Shown: positions 27,357 through 37,011 of the stretch, piece by piece | Position numbering within the stretch: position 1 is the stretch's first letter | Layout of the letters: every line of letters begins with the position of its first letter | Origin: Wolinella sp963540505 | Lineage (GTDB): Bacteria; Campylobacterota; Campylobacteria; Campylobacterales; Helicobacteraceae | Assembly (NCBI GenBank): GCA_963540505.1 | Contig: CAUTMV010000001.1 | Coordinates: forward strand, 310,001 to 374,000 | Length of the DNA stretch: 64,000 nt | Direction of reading: 5' to 3' | Notes under the pieces: generated by a model | What the model saw: the letters and a program-made list of their open reading frames with translations, nothing else | Database searches by the model: none | What the model was told of the DNA's origin: nothing | Translations under genes and position numbers: made by a program

Positions 27357-27647
27357 CTATTCGATAATTTTTGGGACGATAAAATAGCCCTCTGCGTTTT
27401 TGGGCGCATTTTTAAGAATCTGAGCGGGAATCGTCTCATCAAGCGCAGGAATATCCTCTCGCATGGGCGTTTTCCCTTCCGATACACTAAAGTCCGCCCC
27501 GATTCCCTGAACATCAAGGGCGTTTAGATTTTCGACAAAATTAACCACCTCGCCCAATTCCGCCTTCATGCGCTCCTTTTTATCCTCGGGGATTTCGATC
27601 ATTGCGAGCTTTTCAAGCTTTGAAAGTAACGTGTCATCAATTTGCAT
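27357..27647 (-). CDS. gatC: Asp-tRNA(Asn)/Glu-tRNA(Gln) amidotransferase subunit C
   Basis: GatC is the small scaffold subunit of the GatCAB complex that amidates misacylated Asp-tRNA(Asn) and Glu-tRNA(Gln). The 96-residue protein has the helical start LLSKLEKLAMIEIPEDKKE, the central EVVNFVENLNALD and the C-terminal MREDIP and NAPKNAEGYFIVPKI motifs. gatA and gatB are not adjacent. It lies between leuC and ung on the minus strand. Confidence 0.95.
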   Translation of the reverse strand: MQIDDTLLSKLEKLAMIEIPEDKKERMKAELGEVVNFVENLNALDVQGIGADFSVSEGKTPMREDIPALDETIPAQILKNAPKNAEGYFIVPKIIE

Positions 27648-27669
27648 ATTTTTCCTTTGTGAAGTTGAT

Positions 27670-28938
27670 TTAGAGTTCGCGCGGGTCGGCGATTTTGCCC
27701 TTCAGCGCGCTAGCAGCCGCCACAGCGGAGTTTGCGAGATAGACTTCGGAATTGCGCGCACCCATGCGCCCGACGAAATTGCGATTGGTTGTGGAGACGC
27801 AGCGTTCGTTATCCCCTAGGATTCCCATATATCCGCCAAGACACGCGCCACAGGTAGGGTTGCTAATGAGCGCGCCCGATTCAAGCAAAACATCAATAAG
27901 CCCCTCTTTTTGCGCATCTTTGTAGATTTGCTGCGTGCCGGGCGTGATGATGAGGCGCACATCGGCATGGACGTGCCGATTTTTAAGAATCGACGCTGCA
28001 ATCCGTAAATCACTCAAACGTCCGTTGGTGCAGCTTCCAATGAATACTTGATCGATTTTGAGGTCGTCTTTTTTCGCCTGCGTGACGCTCTTGCCATTGC
28101 TTGGAAGAAAAGGATAGGCGATGAGGGGCTCAAGCGCGCTTGTGTCAATTTCGATAGTCGCGCAATAATTTGCATCGGAATCGGCGCGGAAATATTTAGG
28201 TTTGGCGCGTAGGCTTTTGCGCGCACGGATAAACTCTTTCGTAATCTCATCAGCGGCGATAATTCCGCTTTTTGCTCCCGCCTCAATTGCCATATTACAG
28301 AGCGAGAATCGATCATCCATGCTAAGGTGGGGAATCGCATCGCCTTGGAACTCCAAAGCCTTATAAAGCGCGCCATCGACGCCGATTCTGCGAATAATCT
28401 CCAAAATCAGATCCTTGCCATAAACGTGCTGTGCGGGTTTGCCCGAGAAAATCACGCGGATACTTTGGGGAATCTTAAACCAGTTTTTCCCCGTAATCAT
28501 CGCATAAGCCAAATCCGTGCTCCCCATACCCGTAGAGAATGCTCCAAGCGCGCCATGTGTGCAGGTGTGAGAATCCGCTCCGATAATCACATCTCCGGGC
28601 AATACAAGTCCTTTTTCAGGCAGCAGAGCGTGCTCGATTCCCATGTCGCGCTCATCAAAGTAGTTTTTGAGTGCATGTTTTTTGGCAAAATCCCGACTAA
28701 TGCGCGCTTGATTCGCGCTGGCGATGTCCTTTGCGGGGATAAAATGATCCATGACGATACAAAATCCGCCCGGATTAGCAAGCTCACGCGCTCCGCTCTC
28801 TTCAAAAGCGCGAATGGAAAGGGGTGTAGTGATGTCATTACCAATCACCATATCAATGGGCGATTCGACGATTTCATCGGCGTGGCACTCCTTGCCTATA
28901 TGGTCAGAAAAGATCTTTTCAGTGAGTGTCTGTCCCAT
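27670..28938 (-). CDS. leuC: 3-isopropylmalate dehydratase large subunit (short type-2 LeuC)
   Basis: LeuC with LeuD isomerises 2- to 3-isopropylmalate in leucine synthesis. The 422-residue length and sequence fit the short aconitase-like LeuC/homoaconitase group rather than the 460-470-residue enterobacterial form. Cluster ligands appear in GSCTNGR and NPTCGACLGG, with GADSHTCTHG near residue 125. leuD is not next to it; gatC follows 22 bases downstream. A related substrate such as homoaconitate cannot be excluded from sequence alone. Confidence 0.9.
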   Translation of the reverse strand: MGQTLTEKIFSDHIGKECHADEIVESPIDMVIGNDITTPLSIRAFEESGARELANPGGFCIVMDHFIPAKDIASANQARISRDFAKKHALKNYFDERDMGIEHALLPEKGLVLPGDVIIGADSHTCTHGALGAFSTGMGSTDLAYAMITGKNWFKIPQSIRVIFSGKPAQHVYGKDLILEIIRRIGVDGALYKALEFQGDAIPHLSMDDRFSLCNMAIEAGAKSGIIAADEITKEFIRARKSLRAKPKYFRADSDANYCATIEIDTSALEPLIAYPFLPSNGKSVTQAKKDDLKIDQVFIGSCTNGRLSDLRIAASILKNRHVHADVRLIITPGTQQIYKDAQKEGLIDVLLESGALISNPTCGACLGGYMGILGDNERCVSTTNRNFVGRMGARNSEVYLANSAVAAASALKGKIADPREL

Positions 28939-29052
28939 GGATTCCCCTGTGTAAATAGTGGCTTGAATGCTACAAGTTTAATCGTTAAAAGTTTCTAATA
29001 ATGAGGAATCGGGTAAGCTAGCGCAGAGTAATTTAACATTTAGGGGCGCGGT

Positions 29053-29391
29053 ATGAAGAAGATTGAGGCAATAATTAAGCCCTTTAAGCTTGAAGAGGTG
29101 ACGGGTGAGCTTAATGCCGAGGGGATTAGCGGCATGACCGTAACGGAAGTGCGGGGCTACGGACGGCAAAAAGGGCATGCAGAGGGTGTGAATATCGCAC
29201 ATCTTGCGGTAGATTTTATCCCTAAGATTAAGATTGAAATTGTAGTGCGCGATTGCGAGGTGCAGCGGGCGGTTAGTGCGATTTTAAAGAGTGCAAAAAC
29301 GGGTCAGGTGGGCGATGGCAAGATTTTTGTTAGCCCCATTGAAGAGGCGATCCGTATCCGCACTAACGAGAGTAGCGAGGAAGCTCTCTAA
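29053..29391 (+). CDS. glnB: PII nitrogen-regulatory protein with atypical T-loop
   Basis: PII proteins sense ATP/ADP and 2-oxoglutarate and control nitrogen enzymes and transporters. The 112-residue protein is clearly PII: MKKIEAIIKPFKLEEV, GMTVTEVRGYGRQKGH, VDFIPKIKIEIVV, and the ATP-binding GDGKIFV with RIRT. The T-loop after GRQKGH reads AEGVNIAHLAVDF, where most PII proteins have ELYRGAEY. The uridylylated tyrosine (Tyr51 in E. coli) is leucine, and Tyr46 is valine. Uridylylation at the usual site is therefore not possible. No amtB or glnD gene is adjacent. The following gene is transketolase, 43 bases away. Confidence 0.93.
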   Translation: MKKIEAIIKPFKLEEVTGELNAEGISGMTVTEVRGYGRQKGHAEGVNIAHLAVDFIPKIKIEIVVRDCEVQRAVSAILKSAKTGQVGDGKIFVSPIEEAIRIRTNESSEEAL

Positions 29392-29434
29392 ACTCGCCTG
29401 CGCTTAATCCAAACCAAACCTAGAAAGAGAAAAT

Positions 29435-31390
29435 ATGCAAAAGCTTCTTGATAAACAGGACATTCCTACGCTCACACTGATGGCAAATACGCTTCGATTC
29501 CTTGCGGCGGATATGGTGCAAGCCGCCTCCAGCGGACACCCCGGAGCTGCTATGGGGCTCTCTGATGTGATGAGTGTGCTCTCTTATCATCTTCGCCACT
29601 CTCCCAAGAATCCGCACTGGCTCAACCGCGACCGCCTCGTTTTTAGCGGCGGGCACACAAGCGCGATGATTTATGCGCTGCTTCATTTGTGGGGCTATGA
29701 TTTGCCGCTAGAGGAGCTAAAACGTTTTCGACAAAAGGATTCCAAAACGCCCGGGCACCCTGAGTTTGGTCACACTGCGGGAATCGAGATTACCACAGGA
29801 CCGCTCGGGCAGGGGGTCGCAAACGCCGTGGGTTTTGCGATGGCAAGTCGCTACGCGGCACATATTCTAAACACTGAAGAGACGCAGCTCATCGATCACA
29901 AGGTCTATTGTCTGTGCGGAGATGGCGACTTGGAGGAGGGAATCAGCTATGAAGCCTGTTCGCTCGCGGGGCACCATGGGCTTAGTAACCTTATTTTGAT
30001 TTATGACTCCAACAACATTACGATTGAAGGCAGCACGAAAATCGCTTTTAGCGAAGATGTGAAACAGCGTTTTGAGGCGCAAGGCTGGGCAGTTGAAGAG
30101 ATTAGCGGGCATGATTATTTGAGCATTGATGAGGCGTTAAATCGGGCGCGAACTTCGGATAAACCTTGCCTCATCATCGCAAAGACGACCATCGCAAAGG
30201 GGAGCAAGAATCTCCAAGGTCTAGCCAAAACGCACGGCTCTCCGCTGGGCGAGGAGGAGATTCGCGCCTCCAAAGAGATGTGCGGATTTGACCCTGAGGC
30301 GAAGTTTGCGATTCCCGGCGAGGCGAAGTTTGCATTCTCTTACGCACTTGAGCGAGGCGAGGCATTAGAGAAGCTTTGGAACGAGAAGCTTGCGCGCGCT
30401 TCACAAAAGCAGCAAGAGGTGCTTGGCTCGCTACTTCGTCCCGATTATTCATCGATTGCTTTTCCCGCTTTTGAAGAGGGCAAAAAGATTGCGACACGTA
30501 GTAGCAATGGCGAAATTTTGAATGCAATTTCTCGTGCGATTCCCGGCTTTATCGGCGGGAGCGCGGATCTTGCGCCCTCTAATAATACCGAGCTAAAGGG
30601 TGCGGGGGATTTTCCGCAGGGCAAAAATCTCCATTATGGAATCCGCGAGCACTCCATGGCGGCGATTAATAACGCAATCGCAAATTACGGGCTTTTCACC
30701 CCCTATTGCGCGACATTTTTTGTCTTTAGCGACTACATGTCGCCCGCGGTTCGGGTTGCTTCGATTATGGGCGCGAAGAGCTATTTTATCTGGACGCACG
30801 ATAGTATCGGTGTGGGCGAAGATGGAGCGACTCATCAGCCCGTTGAGCAGCTCACGCATTTTCGCGCAATGCCAGACTTTTATCTCTTCCGTCCTGCGGA
30901 CGCGAATGAAAATATCGCCTGCTGGCAGGTGGCGTTGGAGCTTAGAGCTCCGTGCGGTTTTGTGCTTTCGCGTCAAAATCTTCCGATTCTTGGAAAGATT
31001 AGCGCAGAGAAAGTCGTTAGAGGCGGCTACACGCTCCTTGAATGCGAGAATGCAGAGCTTGTTTTGCTTGCCAGCGGAAGTGAAGTCGCACTTGCTCTAG
31101 AGAGTGCGAAATCCTTGCAAGAGCAGGGAATGCGCGCCAAAGTCGTGAGTGTCCCTTGCTATGATTTGCTCGCAAAGCAGGATCGCTCCTATTGGGATTT
31201 GCTGTTCCCTGCGGGCGCGAAGAGGCTTGCAATCGAGGCGGCTCGGGGCTTGGAGTGGTATAAATTCGCTGATGAAGTGATTGGCATGGAGAGTTTTGGC
31301 GCTTCAGCTAAAGGAGAGGAGCTTTTTAGCCATTTTGGCTTTAGTGTAGAGAGTGTCATCGCCAAAGCCAAGGCACTTTTGGGTCGCTAA
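29435..31390 (+). CDS. tkt: Transketolase
   Basis: This thiamine-diphosphate enzyme moves two-carbon units in the pentose phosphate pathway. The 651-residue protein has the family length, the TPP motif GDGDLEEGISYEACSLAGHH followed by DSNNITIEG, the His-rich start region SSGHPGAAMG, and the pyrimidine-domain segment IREHSMAAINNAIANYG. The start lies behind AGAAAGAGAA-type sequence at 29425-29434. The addB GTG start is only three bases after its stop. Confidence 0.97.
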   Translation: MQKLLDKQDIPTLTLMANTLRFLAADMVQAASSGHPGAAMGLSDVMSVLSYHLRHSPKNPHWLNRDRLVFSGGHTSAMIYALLHLWGYDLPLEELKRFRQKDSKTPGHPEFGHTAGIEITTGPLGQGVANAVGFAMASRYAAHILNTEETQLIDHKVYCLCGDGDLEEGISYEACSLAGHHGLSNLILIYDSNNITIEGSTKIAFSEDVKQRFEAQGWAVEEISGHDYLSIDEALNRARTSDKPCLIIAKTTIAKGSKNLQGLAKTHGSPLGEEEIRASKEMCGFDPEAKFAIPGEAKFAFSYALERGEALEKLWNEKLARASQKQQEVLGSLLRPDYSSIAFPAFEEGKKIATRSSNGEILNAISRAIPGFIGGSADLAPSNNTELKGAGDFPQGKNLHYGIREHSMAAINNAIANYGLFTPYCATFFVFSDYMSPAVRVASIMGAKSYFIWTHDSIGVGEDGATHQPVEQLTHFRAMPDFYLFRPADANENIACWQVALELRAPCGFVLSRQNLPILGKISAEKVVRGGYTLLECENAELVLLASGSEVALALESAKSLQEQGMRAKVVSVPCYDLLAKQDRSYWDLLFPAGAKRLAIEAARGLEWYKFADEVIGMESFGASAKGEELFSHFGFSVESVIAKAKALLGR

Positions 31391-31393
31391 AAC

Positions 31394-33658
31394 GTGGAGC
31401 AATCATCTCGCTCAACGCTTCATCTATTCTCTACGGGGAGGGCTTTACAGAGGTTTTATCAAGACCATAGGGAAGGATTCCTGCCCCACGCTAGGACACT
31501 TGAGGAGTTTCTTAGCACGATTAGACTACTACCTAATCAAAAGCTTCTGCCCACGCATTTGCGCCCGATTATTCTCTCGCTTGCCGCTTCCAAAGTCGAA
31601 GTGGAGCGGCTCGGATTCCCGCGCAATTTCCTCTCATTTTTGGAAAATTCTTCCTTTTTTCTCTCCTTTTTTGATGAGCTTGCAGAGGCGAATATTAAAC
31701 TCTCTAATATCGCACTACACGATACTTATGATGAATATGGCGATCATCTTGCGATTTTAGAGAAACTATATGAAGCTTACAAAAATGAGCTGCATGCGCA
31801 TGGATTTGTCTCTTTGGAGGATAATTCCCTAGAGTGGGAGCTTTATGAGGATTTTATCCGCTTTTTTGGCGCGATTATTTTGCGCCTTGATGGCTTTTTG
31901 AGCGCGCGTGAATATGCCCTTTTGCGGCGCGTTAGCGAGCTTACTCCACTATCGATTCATCTTGAAATAGATCGTTATAACCACGATTATTACGAGCGTT
32001 TGGGGATTTGCAAGGATTGCCTTGAGGCGGGATTTTTGTATGAGATTGACCTTGCGAGGCGGGCGATTTTTGCACAAAAACCGCTGAAACTTTTGGGCAA
32101 GATTAGGGCGTTAGAGGTAGGGAGTAGGCTTGAGCAGGTGGGTGCGCTGCTTGAACAAGTGGGTGCATGGCTTCACGCAGGAATCGCTCCTGAAGAGATT
32201 GCGATTATTCTGCCTGATGAAAAATTTAGCGACTATTTGAGGCTTTTTGATAAGGCGCGCAATTTTAACTACGCCATGGGGGAATCGCCCATAAATGCAC
32301 CTTGGAAGCGGCAGCTAGATTCCCTTTTGGAGCGTGATTTTGTCGAGGATTTCCCTTGCGGGCTTGGCGCGCTTTATGCGCTTAGAGATGATCCGATTTG
32401 CGCGGAGTTAAGCGAGTTAAAGGAGTTTATCGATAGGGCGATTGTGCTGCTTTTGCCGCTTCAAAATGCGCTGGAGCAAAGGTCGCAAAAGGAGATGTTA
32501 AGCCTCGTTGCTCTCCTTTTTGCGCAGGAGAGAATTGATGATGTGGGAGGCGGGAGAATCCGCGTTATGGGCATTTTGGAGACGCGCGGCATGGATTTTA
32601 CGTGCGCGATTGTGGTTGATTTTAACGAAGGGGCGATACCAAAGCCAAACGATAAGGATCTCTTTTTAAACTCTGCGATTCGCAAGCATTGTGCCTTACC
32701 TACGCGCCTAGAGCGGGAAAATCTGCAAAAGCATTACTATTTTTCGCTTTTTTGTCGCACCGAAAATATACTCCTAACGCTCGTGCGTAACGAGCAAAGC
32801 GAGCCCTCAAGAATGCTGCACGAGCTGGGAATCACCTCGCAAAAGGCGCATTTTGCACACAAACTTTTCCCAAAAGCACGCGCGCCAAGGGCATTCATCG
32901 AGGAGATTGTCGGGTCGATTCCCTACAAAGAGGAGCGATTTTCTCACTCGCGGCTGAGGACTTTTTTGGAGTGCAAGCGACGTTATTATTATCATTACGT
33001 GCGTAAATACAGCGAGCGTGATGATGAGAATTCCGCACGAATCATGGGCGAGCTTGTGCATCGTTTATTAAAAGAGAGCTTCGAGGCTGCGGGGAATTGC
33101 GCGCATACGGCGCAGGAGTATTTTGCCCAAGCGATGAAGCGCGAAAGTAGCGCAAATGCGACATTTGCTTTTGAGGCGGATTTGGTCGTGCGTAAAATGG
33201 AGCGATTTTTTGCGATGGAAAAAAAGCGGCAAGAATCGGGTGCGATTCCCATCATGATGGAGGAGCGCGTCCTTTTTGATGTGGAGGGAATCGCCTTTGA
33301 GGGCTACATAGACCGTGTGGATAGAGTGGGCGAGGAGTATTTGATTCTTGATTACAAGCTAAAGCGTGAGGTCAAGGCGGATACGAGGGCGCGACTGGAG
33401 GAGAGTAGTGATTTTCAGTTTGCTCTTTATGCGCTTGCGCTTCGCCAAAAGTTCGGGCAAAAGGCAAGAATCCGCGCCTTTTATTATGATTTGCAACGCG
33501 GAGAGCTCATCGAGGAGAGCCTACTGGAGGAAAAAATCGAGCTTCTACGCGTGCGCCTAGCGGAGCTTAAGGCGGAAAAGATTGTATTTGAACGCTGCGA
33601 GGATACGAGGCGGTGCCTCTATTGCCCTTATGCGGCGTTGTGCGACAGAGAGGAGTGA
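31394..33658 (+). CDS. addB: AddB-like subunit of the AddAB helicase-nuclease
   Basis: AddAB processes double-strand DNA ends for RecA-mediated repair. The 754-residue protein has a degenerate helicase body; the Walker A motif is not evident, as is usual for this group. The C-terminal RecB-type nuclease (about 520-754) has GELVHRLLKESFE, the GYIDRVDRV segment and ILDYKL as the D-x-K core. Four cysteines are placed as in AddB iron-sulfur nucleases: one in FLECKRRYYYHYV and three in CLYCPYAALC at the end. The start is GTG three bases after tkt. addA is not in the window. Confidence 0.88.
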   Translation: MEQSSRSTLHLFSTGRALQRFYQDHREGFLPHARTLEEFLSTIRLLPNQKLLPTHLRPIILSLAASKVEVERLGFPRNFLSFLENSSFFLSFFDELAEANIKLSNIALHDTYDEYGDHLAILEKLYEAYKNELHAHGFVSLEDNSLEWELYEDFIRFFGAIILRLDGFLSAREYALLRRVSELTPLSIHLEIDRYNHDYYERLGICKDCLEAGFLYEIDLARRAIFAQKPLKLLGKIRALEVGSRLEQVGALLEQVGAWLHAGIAPEEIAIILPDEKFSDYLRLFDKARNFNYAMGESPINAPWKRQLDSLLERDFVEDFPCGLGALYALRDDPICAELSELKEFIDRAIVLLLPLQNALEQRSQKEMLSLVALLFAQERIDDVGGGRIRVMGILETRGMDFTCAIVVDFNEGAIPKPNDKDLFLNSAIRKHCALPTRLERENLQKHYYFSLFCRTENILLTLVRNEQSEPSRMLHELGITSQKAHFAHKLFPKARAPRAFIEEIVGSIPYKEERFSHSRLRTFLECKRRYYYHYVRKYSERDDENSARIMGELVHRLLKESFEAAGNCAHTAQEYFAQAMKRESSANATFAFEADLVVRKMERFFAMEKKRQESGAIPIMMEERVLFDVEGIAFEGYIDRVDRVGEEYLILDYKLKREVKADTRARLEESSDFQFALYALALRQKFGQKARIRAFYYDLQRGELIEESLLEEKIELLRVRLAELKAEKIVFERCEDTRRCLYCPYAALCDREE

Positions 33659-33673
33659 GCTTTTTAAAGATGC

Positions 33674-33691
33674 GATTCCCATGTGGGAATC
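33674..33691. repeat. Inverted pair GATTCCC / GGGAATC between convergent genes
   Basis: GATTCCC, a four-base loop ATGT, then GGGAATC form a perfect 7-bp hairpin 15 bases after the addB stop, in the 124-base gap between addB and the convergent tyrA. Two more copies of the same hexamer follow at 33719-33724 and 33742-33747. It may act as a transcription terminator, but a T-run is missing. Confidence 0.8.
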
Positions 33692-33782
33692 AGAGGAGAA
33701 TAGATTCAGAACAGACGGGGAATCGATGAGAAGGAGTGCACGATTCCTGCAGTTTCTCGCACATTTTGGAAGTTACGCAGGG

Positions 33783-34610
33783 TTAAAAAATCTTATGCAA
33801 GTTGTTGCCCTCTTGCATCCACGCATACAGCGCGTCCCACTGCTCCTCTTTGATGAGTGTCTTGGCTTTAATCATTTCTTTGCCAAAGAGCTCAATCGCC
33901 CCCAAAAGCTCGGTGCGATTTTGCTTTGAAATATCGCTCCACATGCGCGCAGAGCTTTTGGCGATACGGCTCATATCGCGGAATCCTCCAGCCGCGAGCG
34001 CGAGGATACTTTGAGGGTCTTCTTGCGCGAGGACGGTATTTGCAAGCGCGTAGCTGATGATGTGCGGGAGGTGGCTTGTGAATGCGGCGTGGTGGTCGTG
34101 CGCAACGGAATCCATTCTGATAATCGTCATGCCGATGCTAATGAAAATCTCCTTAGCCAGCGCACATTGAAGCTCGCCACTCTCCTCAAGATCGGTAAGC
34201 ACGACGATGTTCCCCTGATAGAGCTCTTTGAAAGCTGCCTTAGGTCCGAAGTTTTCCGTGCCGCACATCGGGTGCGCGGCGATGAAGTTTTTGCGTATTT
34301 TGGGCGGGATGGCGCGCACGATTTGCGCTTTGGTGCTGCCTAAATCGATAATAGTCGTGTGCGCGGCGATGTTTGGGAGGGTTTTGAGCGTCTTAATAAT
34401 CGCATCTACGGGAATCGCCAAAAACACCACGTCGCATTTGCAAATCTCCTCCATATTCACGCACTCATCAACAAGCCCCAGCGAGATCGCCTGTTGCGCG
34501 TGAATAGGGTTTTCGTCCAAACCTACGACCGTTTTGAACATCTTCGTCTCTTTGAGGGCGAGCCCCATCGAGCCGCCGATGAGTCCAAGACCTACGATTC
34601 CCGCTTGCAT
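33783..34610 (-). CDS. tyrA: Prephenate dehydrogenase
   Basis: TyrA oxidatively decarboxylates prephenate to 4-hydroxyphenylpyruvate for tyrosine. The 275-residue protein starts with the NAD-binding GIVGLGLIGGSMGLAL and has DLGSTK, AHPMCGTE and the helical C-terminal segment HDHHAAFTSHLPH with the prephenate-binding His and Arg in GGFRDMSRIA. No ACT or chorismate mutase domain is fused. With pheA at the other end of the window, both aromatic branches from prephenate are covered. It is divergent from bamA. Confidence 0.96.
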   Translation of the reverse strand: MQAGIVGLGLIGGSMGLALKETKMFKTVVGLDENPIHAQQAISLGLVDECVNMEEICKCDVVFLAIPVDAIIKTLKTLPNIAAHTTIIDLGSTKAQIVRAIPPKIRKNFIAAHPMCGTENFGPKAAFKELYQGNIVVLTDLEESGELQCALAKEIFISIGMTIIRMDSVAHDHHAAFTSHLPHIISYALANTVLAQEDPQSILALAAGGFRDMSRIAKSSARMWSDISKQNRTELLGAIELFGKEMIKAKTLIKEEQWDALYAWMQEGNNLHKIF

Positions 34611-34643
34611 AAATCTCCTTTAACTCCCAAAAATAGGCGTGCA

Positions 34644-34649
34644 ATTATA
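34644..34649 (-). promoter_or_regulatory. Probable -10 box for tyrA
   Basis: TATAAT on the minus strand, 34 bases before the tyrA start. The upstream side is AT-rich enough for the group, whose promoters often lack a clear -35. Confidence 0.6.
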
Positions 34650-34684
34650 CCACGCCCTTTTAATGCGCATTAATCTTAAGCAGG

Positions 34685-34690
34685 TATAAT
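34685..34690 (+). promoter_or_regulatory. Probable -10 box for bamA
   Basis: TATAAT on the plus strand, about 41 bases before the bamA start, preceded by a T/A-rich stretch. Divergent promoters for tyrA and bamA therefore share a gap of about 120 bases. Confidence 0.6.
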
Positions 34691-34731
34691 GAGCCTCTTT
34701 TTTAATCATACCCCAAAGGAACACCTAGAAT

Positions 34732-36963
34732 ATGCGATTCCCCGTGTTGTTTGCACTTTTTGCCTCATTTTTACTTGCCGCGCCTTTGCCCGTGATTAGG
34801 AGCGTATCTTATGAGGGGCTCATTCACCTCTCGCCCATGGTTGCACAGGAGATTTCGCGGGTAAAAGTGGGCGAGAAGCTTGACGTGGAGAAGGTAGATC
34901 GCTCGATTCTTGATTTTTATAAGCAGGGGTATTTTAAGGACATTTGGGTCACGGAGGAGGAGGGGAATCTTACCTATCACTTCATGGAAAAGCCCGTGAT
35001 TGCGAAGATTGAGATTAACGGTTATGGTTCGGGGCAGGAGCAAGAGACGCTCCATAAGGAGATTAAGCTCAAAAAGGGCGATCTTTATGATGAGAGCAAG
35101 GTTGAGCGTGCTAAAAGTGCCATTATCGCGGCTTTGGAGAAAAAGGGCTATTATGATAGCGTCGTTGAGGCGAGCCTAGAATCGCTCAATGAGCGGGCAT
35201 ATAAACTGATCCTTGATGTGAATAAGGGCGAGGAGATTATTATCCGAAAAGCGCACTACAAGGGTGCAAAAAAGCTCAGCCAAAGTAAGCTTGAGATCCC
35301 TAGTGCGAATAAGGAGCGGGAATTTATGGGCTGGATGTGGGGGCGCAATGATGGGAAATTGCGCGTAAATGAGCTGGAGAATGATTCCTATCGCATAAAA
35401 GATTATTATATGAAAAAAGGCTTTTTGGACGCTCAAGTTAGCCTACCTACGCTCGTGGCGGACTTCACTACCTATAATGCGGAGCTTGAATTTGACATCA
35501 GCGAGGGGGAGATCTATTATATCTCCGATGTCGAAGTGGAGCTTAGCGAGCCTGTGGTGGAGCTGAGTGAATTGACCGATGAGATTAGGCTTAGCAAGGG
35601 AATGCGCTTTAATATCGAGAAGCTCCGCAAGGATATGGATTCTCTAAAAAATGTGGTGGGGAATCTGGGCTATGCCTTTGTGCGCGTGACGCCCGATCTG
35701 GATAAAGACGCGGAAAACTCCACCGTGCGCGTGGTTTATCGCATTGAGCCCGGGAAAAAGGTCAAAATCCACGATGTGCTGATTGCGGGAAATACGCGCA
35801 CGCTCGATCGGGTCGTGCGGCGCGAGATTTTGCTCGCTCCGGGCGAATGGTATAGCACCACGCGGGTGAGAGATTCCCGCAATGCACTTCGTCGGACAGG
35901 CTATTTTGAGGATGTGGAGATTAGTGAGGAGCGTGTGAGCGAGGATAGTTTGAATTTGCGCGTGAAGGTCAAGGAGGGCAGGACGGGCGAATTTATGTTT
36001 GGAATCGGTTATGGAGGCTATGACGGACTACTTGGAAATGCCTCGATTAAGGATAAAAACGTCTTTGGGAGCGGCATGACGGGGGGAATCTACATCGACA
36101 AGAGTAGGGTAGAGAATACCTATCGCTTCAACCTCTCCAATCCGCGTGTTTTGGACAGTCAATACAGCTTCTCGGGCAGCATTTATCAGCGAGATTACGA
36201 CACCTACGACTACACCGAGCGCAGCAACGGCTTTGATCTCGTGGTGGGGCGGTATTTGAGCGATCATCTTCAGGCGACGCTCGGATATAGCTTTGCAAAT
36301 ACGCAGCTTTTGGGCTTTGCCAATAATCTTGAAGCTCGATACAAGCCCTATTATCGCGAAGGGCGTTATATAAAGAGTTCGCTTATCCCCGGGCTTTCGT
36401 TTGATAACACCGATGATTACTATTTTCCGCACAATGGCGTGATTGCATCGACCTATATGGAATATGCTGGGGTGGGCGGTGATGAAAAATTTAATAAATA
36501 TTTTGCTCGGCTAGCATTGTATAAAAGCTTGGAAGATCTGATCGATCAAGATGTGATTCTCCGATATAAAGCAAGAATCGGAGCGATTGAGGATCGCGGC
36601 TATTTGCCTATTAATGAAAAGTTTTATCTTGGGGGAATCTCAACAATTCGTGGATACAAATCAAGCTCCATCACGCCCCGAGATCACAATGGTGTGAGAA
36701 TCGGCGGAAAATACACCTTCTCCAACAGCGCGGAGATTAGCTACGGGCTCTTTGAGACGGTGCAGATGCGCCTCACACTCTTTTATGATTACGGAATGGT
36801 GGGGCAGCGCAGTCTCAATGAGATACAGCGCAGCTCAGCGGGCGTGTCGCTTGAGTGGATTTCGCCCATCGGACCGATCAACTTCATCTTCCCGCGCGCA
36901 ATAGGCGAGAGGGAAGGGGATCAGACCTCCTCCTTCGAATTTACTATGGGGCAGAGATTTTAG
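34732..36963 (+). CDS. bamA: BamA, outer-membrane protein assembly factor
   Basis: BamA inserts beta-barrel proteins into the outer membrane. The 743-residue protein has a signal peptide (MRFPVLFALFASFLLAAPLP), about five POTRA domains (about 22-405, starting with IRSVSYEGL), and a 16-strand barrel. The barrel carries the conserved STIRGY (the VRGF-type motif) of extracytoplasmic loop 6 and ends in phenylalanine (MGQRF). H. pylori has the same run bamA-mqnC-M16 (HP0655-HP0657). Confidence 0.97.
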   Translation: MRFPVLFALFASFLLAAPLPVIRSVSYEGLIHLSPMVAQEISRVKVGEKLDVEKVDRSILDFYKQGYFKDIWVTEEEGNLTYHFMEKPVIAKIEINGYGSGQEQETLHKEIKLKKGDLYDESKVERAKSAIIAALEKKGYYDSVVEASLESLNERAYKLILDVNKGEEIIIRKAHYKGAKKLSQSKLEIPSANKEREFMGWMWGRNDGKLRVNELENDSYRIKDYYMKKGFLDAQVSLPTLVADFTTYNAELEFDISEGEIYYISDVEVELSEPVVELSELTDEIRLSKGMRFNIEKLRKDMDSLKNVVGNLGYAFVRVTPDLDKDAENSTVRVVYRIEPGKKVKIHDVLIAGNTRTLDRVVRREILLAPGEWYSTTRVRDSRNALRRTGYFEDVEISEERVSEDSLNLRVKVKEGRTGEFMFGIGYGGYDGLLGNASIKDKNVFGSGMTGGIYIDKSRVENTYRFNLSNPRVLDSQYSFSGSIYQRDYDTYDYTERSNGFDLVVGRYLSDHLQATLGYSFANTQLLGFANNLEARYKPYYREGRYIKSSLIPGLSFDNTDDYYFPHNGVIASTYMEYAGVGGDEKFNKYFARLALYKSLEDLIDQDVILRYKARIGAIEDRGYLPINEKFYLGGISTIRGYKSSSITPRDHNGVRIGGKYTFSNSAEISYGLFETVQMRLTLFYDYGMVGQRSLNEIQRSSAGVSLEWISPIGPINFIFPRAIGEREGDQTSSFEFTMGQRF

Positions 36964-37011
36964 CCGTGATGAGGTTGGGGATTGTTACAAAATCGACACG
37001 CAGGGTATTAA

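Noticed and set aside
26633..27517. Long reading of ung with 60 extra N-terminal residues
   Set aside because: The extra part is basic and unlike the family, while ATG 27334 has a good ribosome site.
30600..31100. 166-residue plus-strand frame inside transketolase
   Set aside because: Out-of-frame shadow, basic and without family features.
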